Below, piece by piece: positions 27,891-37,003 of a stretch of DNA of 64,000 bases. The notes under the pieces were generated by a model, which made no database searches, had not been told where the DNA came from, and worked only from the letters and a program-made list of their open reading frames with translations. This stretch comes from Neisseriaceae bacterium (GTDB lineage: Bacteria; Pseudomonadota; Gammaproteobacteria; Burkholderiales; Neisseriaceae): positions 1 to 64,000 of the forward strand of contig JAGOQM010000002.1 in the NCBI GenBank assembly GCA_017991555.1, written 5' to 3'. The position numbers were made by a program, and so were the translations under genes. How positions within the stretch are numbered: the stretch's first letter is position 1; each line of letters opens with the position of its first letter.

Positions 27891-28571
27891 CTAGGTCAGC
27901 ACTTCAACCCCACGTTGACTCGCCCAAGCCAGCATGTCTTCTTGAGCGTTGACGACATAAGGATGACCCACCGCTTCCAGCATGGGCACGTCCGTGATGT
28001 GGTCACCGTAGGCGTAGCAGGCAGAGGCCTGCAGCCGTTGCTGCTGCACATATTGGTTCAACACCTGTGCTTTGCCGGGGCCAATCGTTTGCACGCCTTC
28101 GATTAAACCCGTATACAGCCCAGCGCCGTCTATTTCTAACCGTACGCCAAAGGTGGCACTCACCGCCAAAGATTGGGCCAGCGGCGCCAAAATTTCCACG
28201 CAGGCCCCCGAAATCAAGACCACCTGATGCCCTTGCGCCTGATGCCATTTCAGGCGCGAAAATGCCGGTTCCAGATAGTTTTCAGGCTGGTTAACTTCCT
28301 CAAACCATTCCGCCGCCCAGGCCACAATGTCGGCCTGGGCCCAGCCCTGATACAAAGCATAGTATTGATGATTGGTCTGGGCTCTAGTGCCCGTCTTGGC
28401 TTCTGCTAGCAAAGTGGCCATGGCCAATTGATAAGCATTGGCCCCCGTCTTCGGCGCTTGCCGTACATACACGTAGCGTAAAAAAGAAAACATGCTTTTT
28501 AACTGCCATAGGGTTTCATCCACATCAAAAAAAGCGGCGCTATGGGTCAGGTCGGTGGTGCGCGCCTTCAT
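27891..28571 (-). CDS. HAD-superfamily phosphatase (class IB, SerB-like)
   Basis: A 226-residue phosphatase of the haloacid dehalogenase superfamily. Motif I is FFDVDETLW with the nucleophile and acid aspartates, motif II is VVLISGAC, the conserved lysine is in GPGKAQVL, and motif III is YGDHITDVPMLEAVG. The cap lies between motifs I and II, as in class IB enzymes such as phosphoserine phosphatase. The start codon overlaps the stop of the AfsA-like gene as ATGA. The coupling suggests it removes a phosphate from the AfsA product, as in butyrolactone biosynthesis, where a phosphorylated intermediate is dephosphorylated. That substrate is inferred. Confidence 0.85.
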   Translation of the reverse strand: MKARTTDLTHSAAFFDVDETLWQLKSMFSFLRYVYVRQAPKTGANAYQLAMATLLAEAKTGTRAQTNHQYYALYQGWAQADIVAWAAEWFEEVNQPENYLEPAFSRLKWHQAQGHQVVLISGACVEILAPLAQSLAVSATFGVRLEIDGAGLYTGLIEGVQTIGPGKAQVLNQYVQQQRLQASACYAYGDHITDVPMLEAVGHPYVVNAQEDMLAWASQRGVEVLT

Positions 28572-29320
28572 GTCGACAGCCCGCCGACCGCAGTAGCGCA
28601 CCTTGGCTCAAGAGCCTGTTGCTGTCGCGCCGCCACCGCCAGTGCTTGCTCTTTGGGCAGCAGTTCTGCGGCCTCATACACGGCGTATTTAACCTGCACG
28701 AGGGTACACAAGCTGCCATTTTGCCAAAACTGGATGTCGGCCTCGTAGCTGTGCTTGTGGGGCTTATCTTGCTGATCGGTCAACTGAAACAGGATGCCGC
28801 AATACAGCGGGAAAACAAAAGCGTGATACTGGGCGTCCAAACGCTCAATGATGAAGTAATAGGCCCCCTGACGATGAGGCAGTAAGTAGTTTTCCGTCAC
28901 GGCTAAAAAAGCCTGTCTGGCGGCCTCAATTAAGACCATGCCTTGCACATGAAAGCCTGATAGGTGATCCAAGACCATCTCGTTATGATGATCCACCACC
29001 AGGTTCATTTCAAACCGGTTTGGCCCTGCCTCACGAGGGGGCGAAATCAAAACGTTGCTTTGCTGCGCTTTATGCACCCACCGCTGGGGGACGGCCTCTT
29101 GATCGGGCCCACACATGAGTTGATCAGACTTTCCTGCCAGAGCAAACTGTTGCTGGAGGAGGCTTAAAGCCGCTTTGCTGACCCCTTGAAAGACTTCATA
29201 AACCTCATCAACCACCGCCCCTGCCTGTAAGGCCGTTCGTAATTCACTCAGCGTGATGCCACCGACTAAGTGCGCGTACTGTTTGAATCTATCCCCAAAA
29301 ACCGCAATATTCATGTCCAT
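28568..29320 (-). CDS. AfsA-like hotdog-domain enzyme (putative butyrolactone-type synthase)
   Basis: A 250-residue protein resembling the A-factor biosynthesis hotdog domain. The first hotdog unit has WVHKAQQSNVLIS and DHLSGFHVQGMVLIEAARQ, matching the VHR and DH...G..L.EAARQ patterns of AfsA and ScbA. A second, weaker hotdog unit spans about residues 170-225. Streptomyces AfsA joins a beta-ketoacyl-ACP with dihydroxyacetone phosphate on the way to gamma-butyrolactone signals. The protein is a little shorter than AfsA (about 300). Its ribosome site is AAGGA. It is coupled to a HAD phosphatase gene. AfsA-like proteins also act in other lipid-derived pathways, so the product here is uncertain. 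Confidence 0.75.
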   Translation of the reverse strand: MDMNIAVFGDRFKQYAHLVGGITLSELRTALQAGAVVDEVYEVFQGVSKAALSLLQQQFALAGKSDQLMCGPDQEAVPQRWVHKAQQSNVLISPPREAGPNRFEMNLVVDHHNEMVLDHLSGFHVQGMVLIEAARQAFLAVTENYLLPHRQGAYYFIIERLDAQYHAFVFPLYCGILFQLTDQQDKPHKHSYEADIQFWQNGSLCTLVQVKYAVYEAAELLPKEQALAVAARQQQALEPRCATAVGGLST

Positions 29321-29386
29321 TACATGATTCCTTTTTAATTATGATGATTCTGAATGGTGCGCCAAAGGCCTGCATCATCCTCAGCG

Positions 29387-30079
29387 TCACGGTGCTCGTT
29401 GCGCGACCAGCCAGCTGTCGTGCAGCCACTTCTCGGTTTGCCTTCCCCCTACGGTAAAGTTCCAATTAATATCTCGTTCAAAAATCATCACGCTGCGGTC
29501 TGCTGCCACGATCACCCAGAAATAAAGGCCCGTCTGTCGGTCTCTGGCCTTCATTTTCATACCGGTTAGGGTGGCGGTTGTGCCAGCCACTGTGCGCACC
29601 GGCTCATCATGAAGGTCAACCCACTGAACGTTCATGTTCGGTAATAAATCTGGGGCATACTCAGCCAAAAACCCTTCCGCGATGGCTTGAGCGTCAGCTT
29701 TGTCGAGGGCGACGGGCGCAATCAGGTTGGGGTTAATCCGGGTGAACCCCTTTAAACGACCGGACTCATTCAACACCAGGCTAAAGTGCGCGCCTTCAAG
29801 ACGAACCTCGCTTGGATCAGGCTGATAGCGGTAAACCTGTACCGCTTCGCCGTCCATCGCGCCGGCGCGGGTGTCGCTGGGTAAATAATCAAGCTCGCCC
29901 AACGCCAAGGCCTGTTTAAACGGTTCTGCAGCGGCAAATGCCGCATCTGTGACGGTTGCTGCGCTCATTTCTGTCTCTCCTATCGCACGCGAAGGTGCTA
30001 TGTATAAGGCTAATCCAGCCATCAACATCACGCTGACAATGAGCGTTTTCGCTCGAGTCAGGTGCTTTATCTGCATCAT
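29387..30079 (-). CDS. Exported protein of unknown function, first gene of the AfsA operon
   Basis: A 230-residue protein with an N-terminal signal peptide (basic start, hydrophobic stretch at about 12-27, cleavage probably after PSRA). The mature part contains a segment like YRYQPDPSEVRLEGAHFSLV and LDKADAQAIAEGFLAEYAP, which recalls PepSY-type or propeptide-like domains, but I cannot assign a family. The starts at 30079 and 30076 follow an AAGG ribosome site; the frame is open up to 30184. It precedes the AfsA-like gene by 66 bases and looks like the first gene of the operon. Its product probably acts in the periplasm or outside. Confidence 0.65.
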   Translation of the reverse strand: MMQIKHLTRAKTLIVSVMLMAGLALYIAPSRAIGETEMSAATVTDAAFAAAEPFKQALALGELDYLPSDTRAGAMDGEAVQVYRYQPDPSEVRLEGAHFSLVLNESGRLKGFTRINPNLIAPVALDKADAQAIAEGFLAEYAPDLLPNMNVQWVDLHDEPVRTVAGTTATLTGMKMKARDRQTGLYFWVIVAADRSVMIFERDINWNFTVGGRQTEKWLHDSWLVAQRAP

Positions 30080-30479
30080 CACCACGCCTTTTAAAATCGT
30101 ACACTTAAACCCAAAAAACAACAATGTCATATAAAAGGCTGCATCGTAACGCTTCCGGCAAAAAGCGCAAGCATTTGAATCCAATAGGCTTGGCTACAAC
30201 CGTGCGCCGACCACCCTGACCGTGCCACACTATGCGTTTGATTTAAAAATAAAAACAAATCGCTCATGCTTACTATAAGCAATCATTGTCGCTACAAGAC
30301 AATCAATGTCACTTTCTCACCGCCCCTTAAAAATGTCAAACAAATATGTCAATTAAATTAAATATCGTGCCATTATGGTGAACCACTGCCCATTTCTGAT
30401 TATTTGACTTGACTGCCTGCCCACGCCGTTAAAACCACGTTACAATAAAACCAAACATCATAAAAATTAAGGATTCGCC
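30080..30479. promoter_or_regulatory. Divergent regulatory region with direct repeats
   Basis: About 400 bases between the exported-protein gene and the MerR-type gene. AATCATTGTC at 30281-30290 and AATCAATGTC at 30301-30310 are direct repeats exactly 20 bases apart, two helical turns. Further ATGTCA motifs occur near 30335 and 30346. The arrangement fits binding sites for a regulator of the divergent transcripts. No third gene was found. Confidence 0.5.
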
Positions 30480-30839
30480 ATGAAACAACCCAGCGATGAC
30501 GTGCCTCAAAAAGTAGCGGCCCCCCTGATGACGGCCGAAGGTTATGAAGGCTTTTTAAGCAGCATCATTGTCGGCGCCACTGAGGTAGCCAAAATCACGG
30601 GCCTAGATGCCCGCAAGCTACGCTATTGGCAAGAAAAAGGCGTCATTGAGGCCCATAAGCACTCAGGCACGATGAAGCAATACGATTTAAAAACCGTCAA
30701 GAAAATTATTTTGATACAGGAATTAATTGAAGACGGTTACACCCTCGATGGCGCCGCCATCAAGGTCAATAAACGCTTGGCCAAGATTAATGACGTATTG
30801 GAACTGATCTCACTGCGCATTCTGCCGCCAGAACGCTAA
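30480..30839 (+). CDS. MerR-family transcriptional regulator
   Basis: A 119-residue regulator. The helix-turn-helix begins near residue 38 (EVAKITGLDARKLRYWQEKGVI), followed by the wing and a short dimerisation helix. There is no metal- or drug-binding C-terminal domain, so it belongs to the small MerR members. It is transcribed away from the AfsA-type operon and shares its upstream region, making it a candidate regulator of that operon. An AAGGATT ribosome site precedes the start. Effector unknown. Confidence 0.85.
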   Translation: MKQPSDDVPQKVAAPLMTAEGYEGFLSSIIVGATEVAKITGLDARKLRYWQEKGVIEAHKHSGTMKQYDLKTVKKIILIQELIEDGYTLDGAAIKVNKRLAKINDVLELISLRILPPER

Positions 30840-30950
30840 GCCAGCCGGGGCAGCAAGGCCTTAGTTTCAGCGGGCGGATGGCCAGATCAAGATCGCCGCG
30901 GTTAAACGGTCTGCCCAAGAGGGCTGCTGCAAACTGAGTCGATGCGGACA

Positions 30951-31003
30951 TAAAAAAACAGGTCGAAGAGCCCCCTCTTACGGATGGCTTCCTCGACCTG
31001 CTT
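30951..31003 (-). terminator. Intrinsic terminator of mfd
   Basis: CAGGTCGA at 30959-30966 pairs with TCGACCTG at 30993-31000. On the minus strand the stem is followed by seven T bases. It lies about 25 bases beyond the mfd stop codon. Confidence 0.8.
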
Positions 31004-31026
31004 CAACCAGCGGCGTCAACGCCGCC

Positions 31027-34000
31027 CTATTTTTTCACCTTATTGGCAAACTTACCCTTCTTTTTAGGGGGCTCAATGGCCACCGCCTCACTCGGCCTAA
31101 GGCTACTCAAATCAGGCACGTTTAACTCATTCATCAACGCCTTCACGCGGACGATGCGCTTGTCGATTTCTTCGATGTCGATGTCGACTTTAAGCTTGTC
31201 CGGCCCTGCTAAATGATAGGCCTTCTGAGTTTGAATCAGGCCAATGATGTGCACCGGGTCGATGCTGTGGTTTTTGCTCATGGTCACCGTGATGGTGCTG
31301 GCGCTGGCGTCTAATTGATCAACGCCCATCTGCGCGGCCAATAGCCGAATTCGGTGGCTTTCAATCAGGGTTTTGGCCGGCTGCGGCGGCAGGCCAAAGC
31401 GATCGATCAGCTCCTCATGCACGGCGTCAATCTCTTCGGCTTCTTCACAAGCGGCCAGACGTTTGTACAACACCAAGCGCTCATGGATGTCGGGACAGTA
31501 TTCTTCAGGCAACAGCGCGGGACTATGCAGCTTAATCTCGGTGGTGACGCCCAAAGGGGCGTCCAAATCAGGCACGCGCCCATTTTTAAGGTCGCGTACT
31601 GCCTGTTTCAACATCTCTGTGTACAGGGTAAAGCCCACCTGAATCATCTCGCCAGACTGACCATCACCCAAAATTTCGCCGGCGCCGCGAATTTCCAAAT
31701 CCTGCATCGCCAAGGTAAAGCCGGCGCCCAGCTCGTCGGCCATCTGAATGGCCTCTAGCCGTTTTTCGGCATCTTTGCTGATGAACTCTGGCGTCAGTAA
31801 ATAGGCGTAGGCCTGATGGTGGGAGCGCCCCACGCGCCCGCGTAACTGATGCAACTGGGCCAGGCCAAACTTGTCGGCGCGGTTGATGATGATGGTATTG
31901 GCATTGGGAATGTCGATGCCGGTCTCAATAATGGTTGAGCACAATAGCACGTTGAATTTTTGCTGCAAGAAATCACGCATCACCTGCTCTAGCTCACGCT
32001 CGCGCATTTGGCCGTGGGCCACTGCGATGCGGGCTTCGGGCATGAGTTCGATGAGGCGCTCATGGATGTTTTCAATCGTGGACACTTCATTGTGTAAAAA
32101 GAACACCTGCCCACCGCGCTTAAGCTCGCGCAGTAAAGCCTCACGTACCACGCCCTCGGCAGCAGGCTGTACAAAGGTTTTAACCGACAGACGGCGCTGT
32201 GGCGCCGTGGCAATGATCGAAAAGTCACGCAGGCCTTCTAAGGCCATAGATAAGGTACGCGGAATCGGGGTGGCGGTTAGGGCCAAAATGTCGACGTTGG
32301 TGCGCAAGCGTTTGAGCTGCTCTTTTTGACGCACGCCAAACCGATGCTCTTCATCAATCACCACCAGGCCCAGGTTTTTAAAGGCCACGTCGGGCTGAAT
32401 CAGCTTATGGGTGCCGATCACAATGTCGACGGAGCCATCGGCAATGCCGGCCAACGACTGCTTGGTTTCTTTGCTGCTGTTAAAGCGCGACAGCTGCGCC
32501 ACCTTAATCGGAAAGTCGGCAAAGCGATCGCTGAAGTTTTGAAAGTGTTGCTCTACCAACAGTGTCGTCGGCGCCAAAATGGCCACCTGCTTGCCGCCCA
32601 TCACCGCCACAAAGGCAGCCCTCAGGGCAACTTCGGTCTTACCAAAGCCCACATCACCACACACCAGCCGATCCATCGGCTTGGTACTGGTTAAGTCTTT
32701 TAGCACCGCCACAATCGCGGCCGCCTGATCTTGGGTTTCTTCATAGCCAAAGCCGTCGGCAAAGGCCTGATAGTCGGATTCATTCAGGCTGTACTGAAAG
32801 CCTTGCTGTGCCGCCCGTTGCGCGTACAGATTCAGCAGTTCGGCCGCGGTGTCGCGGGCTTTTTCGGCGGCGCGGCGCTTGGCTTTGTCCCAGCTGGCGT
32901 TGCCTAACTTGTGCAGGTGCACGTCATCGTGCGCCTGGCCGGCGTAACGGCTGATCACGTGTAGCTGCGCCACCGGCACGTACAGCTGGCCCCCGTCGGC
33001 ATACTCGAGCAGCATCAGTTCGGTGTCACCCTCGCCTAAGTCGAGGGTGACCAGGCCCATGTAGCGGCCAATGCCGTGATCTTCATGCACCACTGGATCG
33101 CCGACCTTAATCTCGGCCAGGTCGCGCAGCAGCGCATCAGTGTTGACGGTGGCTTTTTTACGCACCCGACGGCCTCTGGCCACGTGCTGATACAGATCAG
33201 CCTCGGTGATGACGGCCAAGCCTTGATCAGGCAGGCAATAACCATTGGTTAAAGGCGCCACGCCGAGGAACAAGCCTTGCTTTTGGCTGATGAAACTCTG
33301 CCAATCGGCACAAACCTTGGCTTTAAAGCCGTATTCTTGAAAGAACTGGCCCACGGTTTCGCGGCGGCCCGCACTTTCGACACAAATCAAAGTTTTACCG
33401 TTAAAGGCTTCTTGAAAGGCGGCAAAAGCCTGTAACGGCTGCTCTAGCTTACGGTCAACCGCAATAGTGGGTAAGGCATCTTGTTGAGTGTCAAAAGACA
33501 GCACCAGCTGCGCATAAGGCTTGAGCTTGCCCATGAAAACGTCTTCGCTCAGGTATAGGTCACTCGGCGGCAGCGGCGGATACAAGGGGTCGGTTTCGGC
33601 CAGGTGATGGCGCGTTTTGACGTCGGCCCAAAATTCAGCGGCCGTCTGGGGCACGTTACCGTGCCACACGATCAGTGCCTCTTCGCCTAAGTAATCCAAT
33701 ACTGAAGCGGGCTGGGTTTCAAAAAACAACGGGAAATAATATTCAATACCGGCGCCAAACAGGCCTTTAGACACGTCTTGATACACCTTAGCGTCCATAG
33801 GGTTGCTGTTGATGACTTCGCGAAAGCGCTGTCGAAACAGGGTTTGCACCGCCACATCGGTCGGAAACTCGTGCGCGGGTAAAATGCGCACTTCACTCAC
33901 TGGGTGCTGGGTGCGCTGGCTGTCGACGTCAAACACTTTAATGCTGTCAATTTCATCATCAAAGAGGTCTATCCGATAAGGGGCTGCACTGCCCATGGGA

Positions 34001-34509
34001 TAAACGTCTAAAAGACCGCCACGCATGGAAAACTCACCGGCCGCAACCACCTGGGTGACGTGCTGATAGCCTGCTTCGGCTAGGTTACTGCGTAATTTCT
34101 CTGGATCGAGTTTTTCGCCTGTGCGCACCCAGAAGGTACGCCCCAACACAAACTCTACCGGTGGCAATAGCTGCATGGCGGTACTGACGGTCATCAAGAC
34201 CCAATCCACCTGATCATTCTTAAGCTGCCACAAGGTGGCCAAACGCTCACTGATGAGGTCTTGCTGTGGTGAGAAATGGTCGTAGGGTAAGGTTTCCCAG
34301 TCGGGTAGATAAGCACAGCTACGCCCCGGCGCATAATAGGCCATGGCGTCACGCAGCCGCAGTGCCTGTTCTGCCGTATCGGTTAAAATCATGGTCTTTT
34401 GTTTTTTAGGCAGTTTTTGCGCTAAAAATAAGGCATCGGCGTTCACCGGCATTTCGCTCCAGGTGGTTTTTTCACCCACCTTGGGCAAGGAGAATTCTGA
34501 CATACTCAT
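31027..34509 (-). CDS. mfd: Transcription-repair coupling factor
   Basis: A 1160-residue DNA translocase that removes stalled RNA polymerase from damaged template and recruits UvrA. The N-terminal UvrB-like region covers about residues 1-350, the RNA polymerase interaction domain follows near 460-530, and the RecG-like motor carries GDVGFGKTEVALRAAF (Walker A), DEEHRFG (DExH box) and LTATPIPRTL. The C-terminal TRCF domain is near 1010-1110, followed by a lysine-rich tail. Length is close to E. coli Mfd (1148). It appears monocistronic, with its own terminator. Confidence 0.97.
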   Translation of the reverse strand: MSMSEFSLPKVGEKTTWSEMPVNADALFLAQKLPKKQKTMILTDTAEQALRLRDAMAYYAPGRSCAYLPDWETLPYDHFSPQQDLISERLATLWQLKNDQVDWVLMTVSTAMQLLPPVEFVLGRTFWVRTGEKLDPEKLRSNLAEAGYQHVTQVVAAGEFSMRGGLLDVYPMGSAAPYRIDLFDDEIDSIKVFDVDSQRTQHPVSEVRILPAHEFPTDVAVQTLFRQRFREVINSNPMDAKVYQDVSKGLFGAGIEYYFPLFFETQPASVLDYLGEEALIVWHGNVPQTAAEFWADVKTRHHLAETDPLYPPLPPSDLYLSEDVFMGKLKPYAQLVLSFDTQQDALPTIAVDRKLEQPLQAFAAFQEAFNGKTLICVESAGRRETVGQFFQEYGFKAKVCADWQSFISQKQGLFLGVAPLTNGYCLPDQGLAVITEADLYQHVARGRRVRKKATVNTDALLRDLAEIKVGDPVVHEDHGIGRYMGLVTLDLGEGDTELMLLEYADGGQLYVPVAQLHVISRYAGQAHDDVHLHKLGNASWDKAKRRAAEKARDTAAELLNLYAQRAAQQGFQYSLNESDYQAFADGFGYEETQDQAAAIVAVLKDLTSTKPMDRLVCGDVGFGKTEVALRAAFVAVMGGKQVAILAPTTLLVEQHFQNFSDRFADFPIKVAQLSRFNSSKETKQSLAGIADGSVDIVIGTHKLIQPDVAFKNLGLVVIDEEHRFGVRQKEQLKRLRTNVDILALTATPIPRTLSMALEGLRDFSIIATAPQRRLSVKTFVQPAAEGVVREALLRELKRGGQVFFLHNEVSTIENIHERLIELMPEARIAVAHGQMRERELEQVMRDFLQQKFNVLLCSTIIETGIDIPNANTIIINRADKFGLAQLHQLRGRVGRSHHQAYAYLLTPEFISKDAEKRLEAIQMADELGAGFTLAMQDLEIRGAGEILGDGQSGEMIQVGFTLYTEMLKQAVRDLKNGRVPDLDAPLGVTTEIKLHSPALLPEEYCPDIHERLVLYKRLAACEEAEEIDAVHEELIDRFGLPPQPAKTLIESHRIRLLAAQMGVDQLDASASTITVTMSKNHSIDPVHIIGLIQTQKAYHLAGPDKLKVDIDIEEIDKRIVRVKALMNELNVPDLSSLRPSEAVAIEPPKKKGKFANKVKK

Positions 34510-34956
34510 CCATCATTATTTATTGTGACCATTTTGAATAGACCATATTATACCTATATTGCCACAGTTTGTTCATTCACCACGCCAGCACGAATCCCAG
34601 CGCAACCGCTTTGCCGTCCAAAACACCCAACACCAGCGGGCCTCATTACCGACACCAGCCAATCCCAAACGCGATCCGCCTCGATTAAGCAGGTAGGACA
34701 CAGCCTGCAGCCCAAGGTTCAGCGGGTTTTTTATCAGACGATTCAACCCGCCAGCCAAGGTGGCTCAAACGGCTTAGCCCCAAAAAGCATAACCTCATAA
34801 CCACAAAATATTAAACAAATCGAGCAGAGTATTTTATAGTCTTTTATAGGCAGTCACGCAAGATTGGGTCCCCCTTTTTTGTTAGCCAAGTTGGCTGCCC
34901 CATACCGCTTCATCTCCCTAGCCGCACGACCAAAACCTGGGGGGGTGAAAAAAGCC
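34510..34956. other. Intergenic region between mfd and the methionine riboswitch
   Basis: About 450 bases with no convincing gene. A 91-codon frame on the plus strand at 34525-34800 has no ribosome site and no family resemblance. A run of seven G bases occurs near 34930. The mfd promoter should lie near 34510-34580. Confidence 0.4.
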
Positions 34957-34986
34957 TTGCCTTATAAATTCAATATGATTTATAGT
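34957..34986 (+). promoter_or_regulatory. Candidate promoter of the methionine transport transcript
   Basis: TTGCCT at 34957-34962 and TATAGT at 34981-34986 are separated by 18 bases. This is close to the sigma-70 consensus, and it lies about 35 bases before the riboswitch aptamer, as expected. Confidence 0.55.
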
Positions 34987-35023
34987 ATAGGCTATAGCAG
35001 GTCACAAAATGCTATACTTATTA

Positions 35024-35168
35024 CTTATCAAGAGTGGTGGAGGGACAGGCCCTGAGAAACCCGGCAACCAGATCAAGCGATCAAGGTGCTAAATCCTGCA
35101 AGCCAAACGGCTTGACAGATAAGGCGACGGATTACGAACCATCACTTATCGATAAGTGGTGGTTTTTT
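35024..35168 (+). ncRNA. SAM-I riboswitch with terminator (upstream of metQ1)
   Basis: The aptamer runs from CTTATC at 35024-35029 to GATAAG at 35118-35123, which form stem P1. The core has GAGGGACAGGCCCTGAGAAA, CCCGGCAACC, and AAGGTGCTAAATCCTGC, the conserved parts of the SAM-I class. A terminator at 35137-35164 (ACCATCACTTATC paired with GATAAGTGGTGGT) is followed by T bases. The GATAAG of P1 can alternatively pair with CTTATC in the terminator stem at 35145-35150, giving the usual antiterminator switch. High S-adenosylmethionine should stop transcription of the metQ-metQ-metN-metI genes. Confidence 0.92.
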
Positions 35169-35299
35169 TATGCGCGCAAGCATTGACCCAGCCACCGTTA
35201 CACCGCCCCTTCATCAGGGCAGACAGACACACTATTAGGCTGCCAGCGCCCTCAGGGCGTCGTCACCGACACTTAAATAACGAACACAAGGACGAATCA

Positions 35300-36121
35300 A
35301 TGAAACAAAATAAATTAAAATCCTTATCCGTTGCGGCGGTCTTAGCCCTAGGCCTATTGGCCGGTTGCGGCGCCAAAGACCAAGAGGCCAAACCGCTAAG
35401 CACCACTAAATGGGTGATCGGCGTGACCGGCGGCCCTCACGAGCAGGTGGTGAATAAAGTGAAAGAGTTGGCGGCCAAAGACGGCATCACCATTGATGTT
35501 AAAGTGTTCAGCGACTACAACACGCCGAATACCGCCCTAGCTGAGGGCAGCTTAGACATGAACAACTATCAAACCCTGCCGTTCTTAGAAGAACAAAAAA
35601 ACGCCAAGGGCTATAAAATCACCGAGGTGTTTCAAACCACGGCGTTCCCAATGGCCATTTATTCAGACAAAATCAAAGACCTTAAAGATTTAAAAGCGGG
35701 CGACCGCGTGGCCGTGCCGAATGACCCTTCAAACGAATTGCGCGCACTGCGCCTGTTCGAAATTGCCGGCTTGATCAAGCTAAAAGAAGGCTTAACCGAA
35801 AGCGCCACCAAGCGTGACATTGCAGAAAACCCTTTAAACCTAGAGTTTTTAGAACTGCCCGCCGCCCAGTTGCCTAGCCAACTGCCCGAGCTGGCCGCCG
35901 CCGCCATTAACGCCAACTTCGCCTTAAGCAGCAACCTTTCTGCGGCCGAACAGGGCATCTTTAAAGAGCCAAGCGATGTCGCCTACCCTAACTATGTGGT
36001 GGTTCGCGATGAAAACGTCAATGACGAAGCGGTCGCCCTATTCAAAAAGTATTACTATACTGACGAAGTGCGTCAATTTATTAATGAAAAATTCCAAGGC
36101 GCCATTGTGCCCTTGTTCTAA
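35300..36121 (+). CDS. metQ: Methionine-binding lipoprotein MetQ, paralogue 1
   Basis: A 273-residue substrate-binding lipoprotein of the D/L-methionine ABC importer. The signal peptide ends in a lipobox, LLAGC, near residue 20. The NlpA/MetQ family motifs GVTGGPHEQVVNKVKELA, FSDYNTPNTALAEGSLDMN and VAVPNDPSNELRALRLF are clear. The ATG at 35300 has an AAGGA ribosome site; the frame open from 35156 covers riboswitch and leader sequence and is not used. It is the first gene after riboswitch 1. It is close in sequence to the next gene, so the pair arose by tandem duplication. Confidence 0.93.
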   Translation: MKQNKLKSLSVAAVLALGLLAGCGAKDQEAKPLSTTKWVIGVTGGPHEQVVNKVKELAAKDGITIDVKVFSDYNTPNTALAEGSLDMNNYQTLPFLEEQKNAKGYKITEVFQTTAFPMAIYSDKIKDLKDLKAGDRVAVPNDPSNELRALRLFEIAGLIKLKEGLTESATKRDIAENPLNLEFLELPAAQLPSQLPELAAAAINANFALSSNLSAAEQGIFKEPSDVAYPNYVVVRDENVNDEAVALFKKYYYTDEVRQFINEKFQGAIVPLF

Positions 36122-36139
36122 CCGATTAAGGATGAACTT

Positions 36140-36964
36140 ATGTTACTCACTAAAAAAACCTGGTTACTCACCACAACAGCCGTATTGGTCGCTGGCCTAC
36201 TGAGCGCTTGTGGTGCCAAAGACAAAAACTTAGATACCCTTGACCCAACTCGTTTAACCGTCGGCGTGACCGGTGGTTCGCATGAAGAAATCATGCAGGT
36301 AGTGAAAGCTGAGGCGGCCAAAGACGGCCTAACCATCGACATCAAAGTATTCAGTGATTACAACACCCCTAACACGGCTTTGGCAGAAGGCAGCTTAGAC
36401 ATCAACAGCTACCAAACCCTACCGTTCTTAGACGAACAGAAAAAAGCCAAAGGCTTTAAAATTACCGAAGCGTTTAAAACCGTGGCTGAGCCTATGGCCA
36501 TCTACGCCAAAGGCATTAAAAACATTGCCGACCTAAAAGAAGGCGATCGCGTGGCCGTGCCGAACGACCCTTCCAACGAATTGCGTGCGCTGAAGCTGTT
36601 TGAAAAAGCCGGCGTGATTAAACTGAAAGAAGGCCTCAGCGAAAGCGGCACCAAGCGTGACATTGTTGAAAACCGCTTAAACCTAGACTTCCAAGAATTG
36701 CCCGCAGCACAATTGCCAACGCAACTACCTGAATTGGCTGCTGCCGCGATTAACGGCAACTACGCCATGAATGGTGGCCTGACCATTAACCAAGACGCCA
36801 TTTTCCAAGAAGAAGCCGATCAAGCCTACCCTAACTATGTGGTGGTGCGTGATGTGAATTTAAATGACCCTACTTTGGCTAAGTTCAAGGGCTACTATCA
36901 GTCTGATGTGGTTCGACAGTTTATCGCCGAAAAATATCAAGGCTCTGTAGTGCCGTTGTTTTAA
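36140..36964 (+). CDS. metQ: Methionine-binding lipoprotein MetQ, paralogue 2
   Basis: A 274-residue substrate-binding lipoprotein with lipobox LLSAC near residue 22. It shares long identical stretches with the upstream paralogue, such as FSDYNTPNTALAEGSLD and RVAVPNDPSNELRAL. Differences in the ligand-facing C-terminal half (for example INGNYAMNGG against INANFALSSN) leave room for different affinity or a preference for another methionine form. It lies 18 bases after paralogue 1 and 39 bases before metN, in one transcript under riboswitch 1. Confidence 0.93.
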   Translation: MLLTKKTWLLTTTAVLVAGLLSACGAKDKNLDTLDPTRLTVGVTGGSHEEIMQVVKAEAAKDGLTIDIKVFSDYNTPNTALAEGSLDINSYQTLPFLDEQKKAKGFKITEAFKTVAEPMAIYAKGIKNIADLKEGDRVAVPNDPSNELRALKLFEKAGVIKLKEGLSESGTKRDIVENRLNLDFQELPAAQLPTQLPELAAAAINGNYAMNGGLTINQDAIFQEEADQAYPNYVVVRDVNLNDPTLAKFKGYYQSDVVRQFIAEKYQGSVVPLF

Positions 36965-37003
36965 GCACTCATCGCCTCTTAAAGAAAGGTATGGAACACC
37001 CAT

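Noticed and set aside
34525..34800. 91-codon open frame upstream of the methionine riboswitch
   Set aside because: No ribosome site and composition typical of random sequence; it lies in the mfd promoter region.
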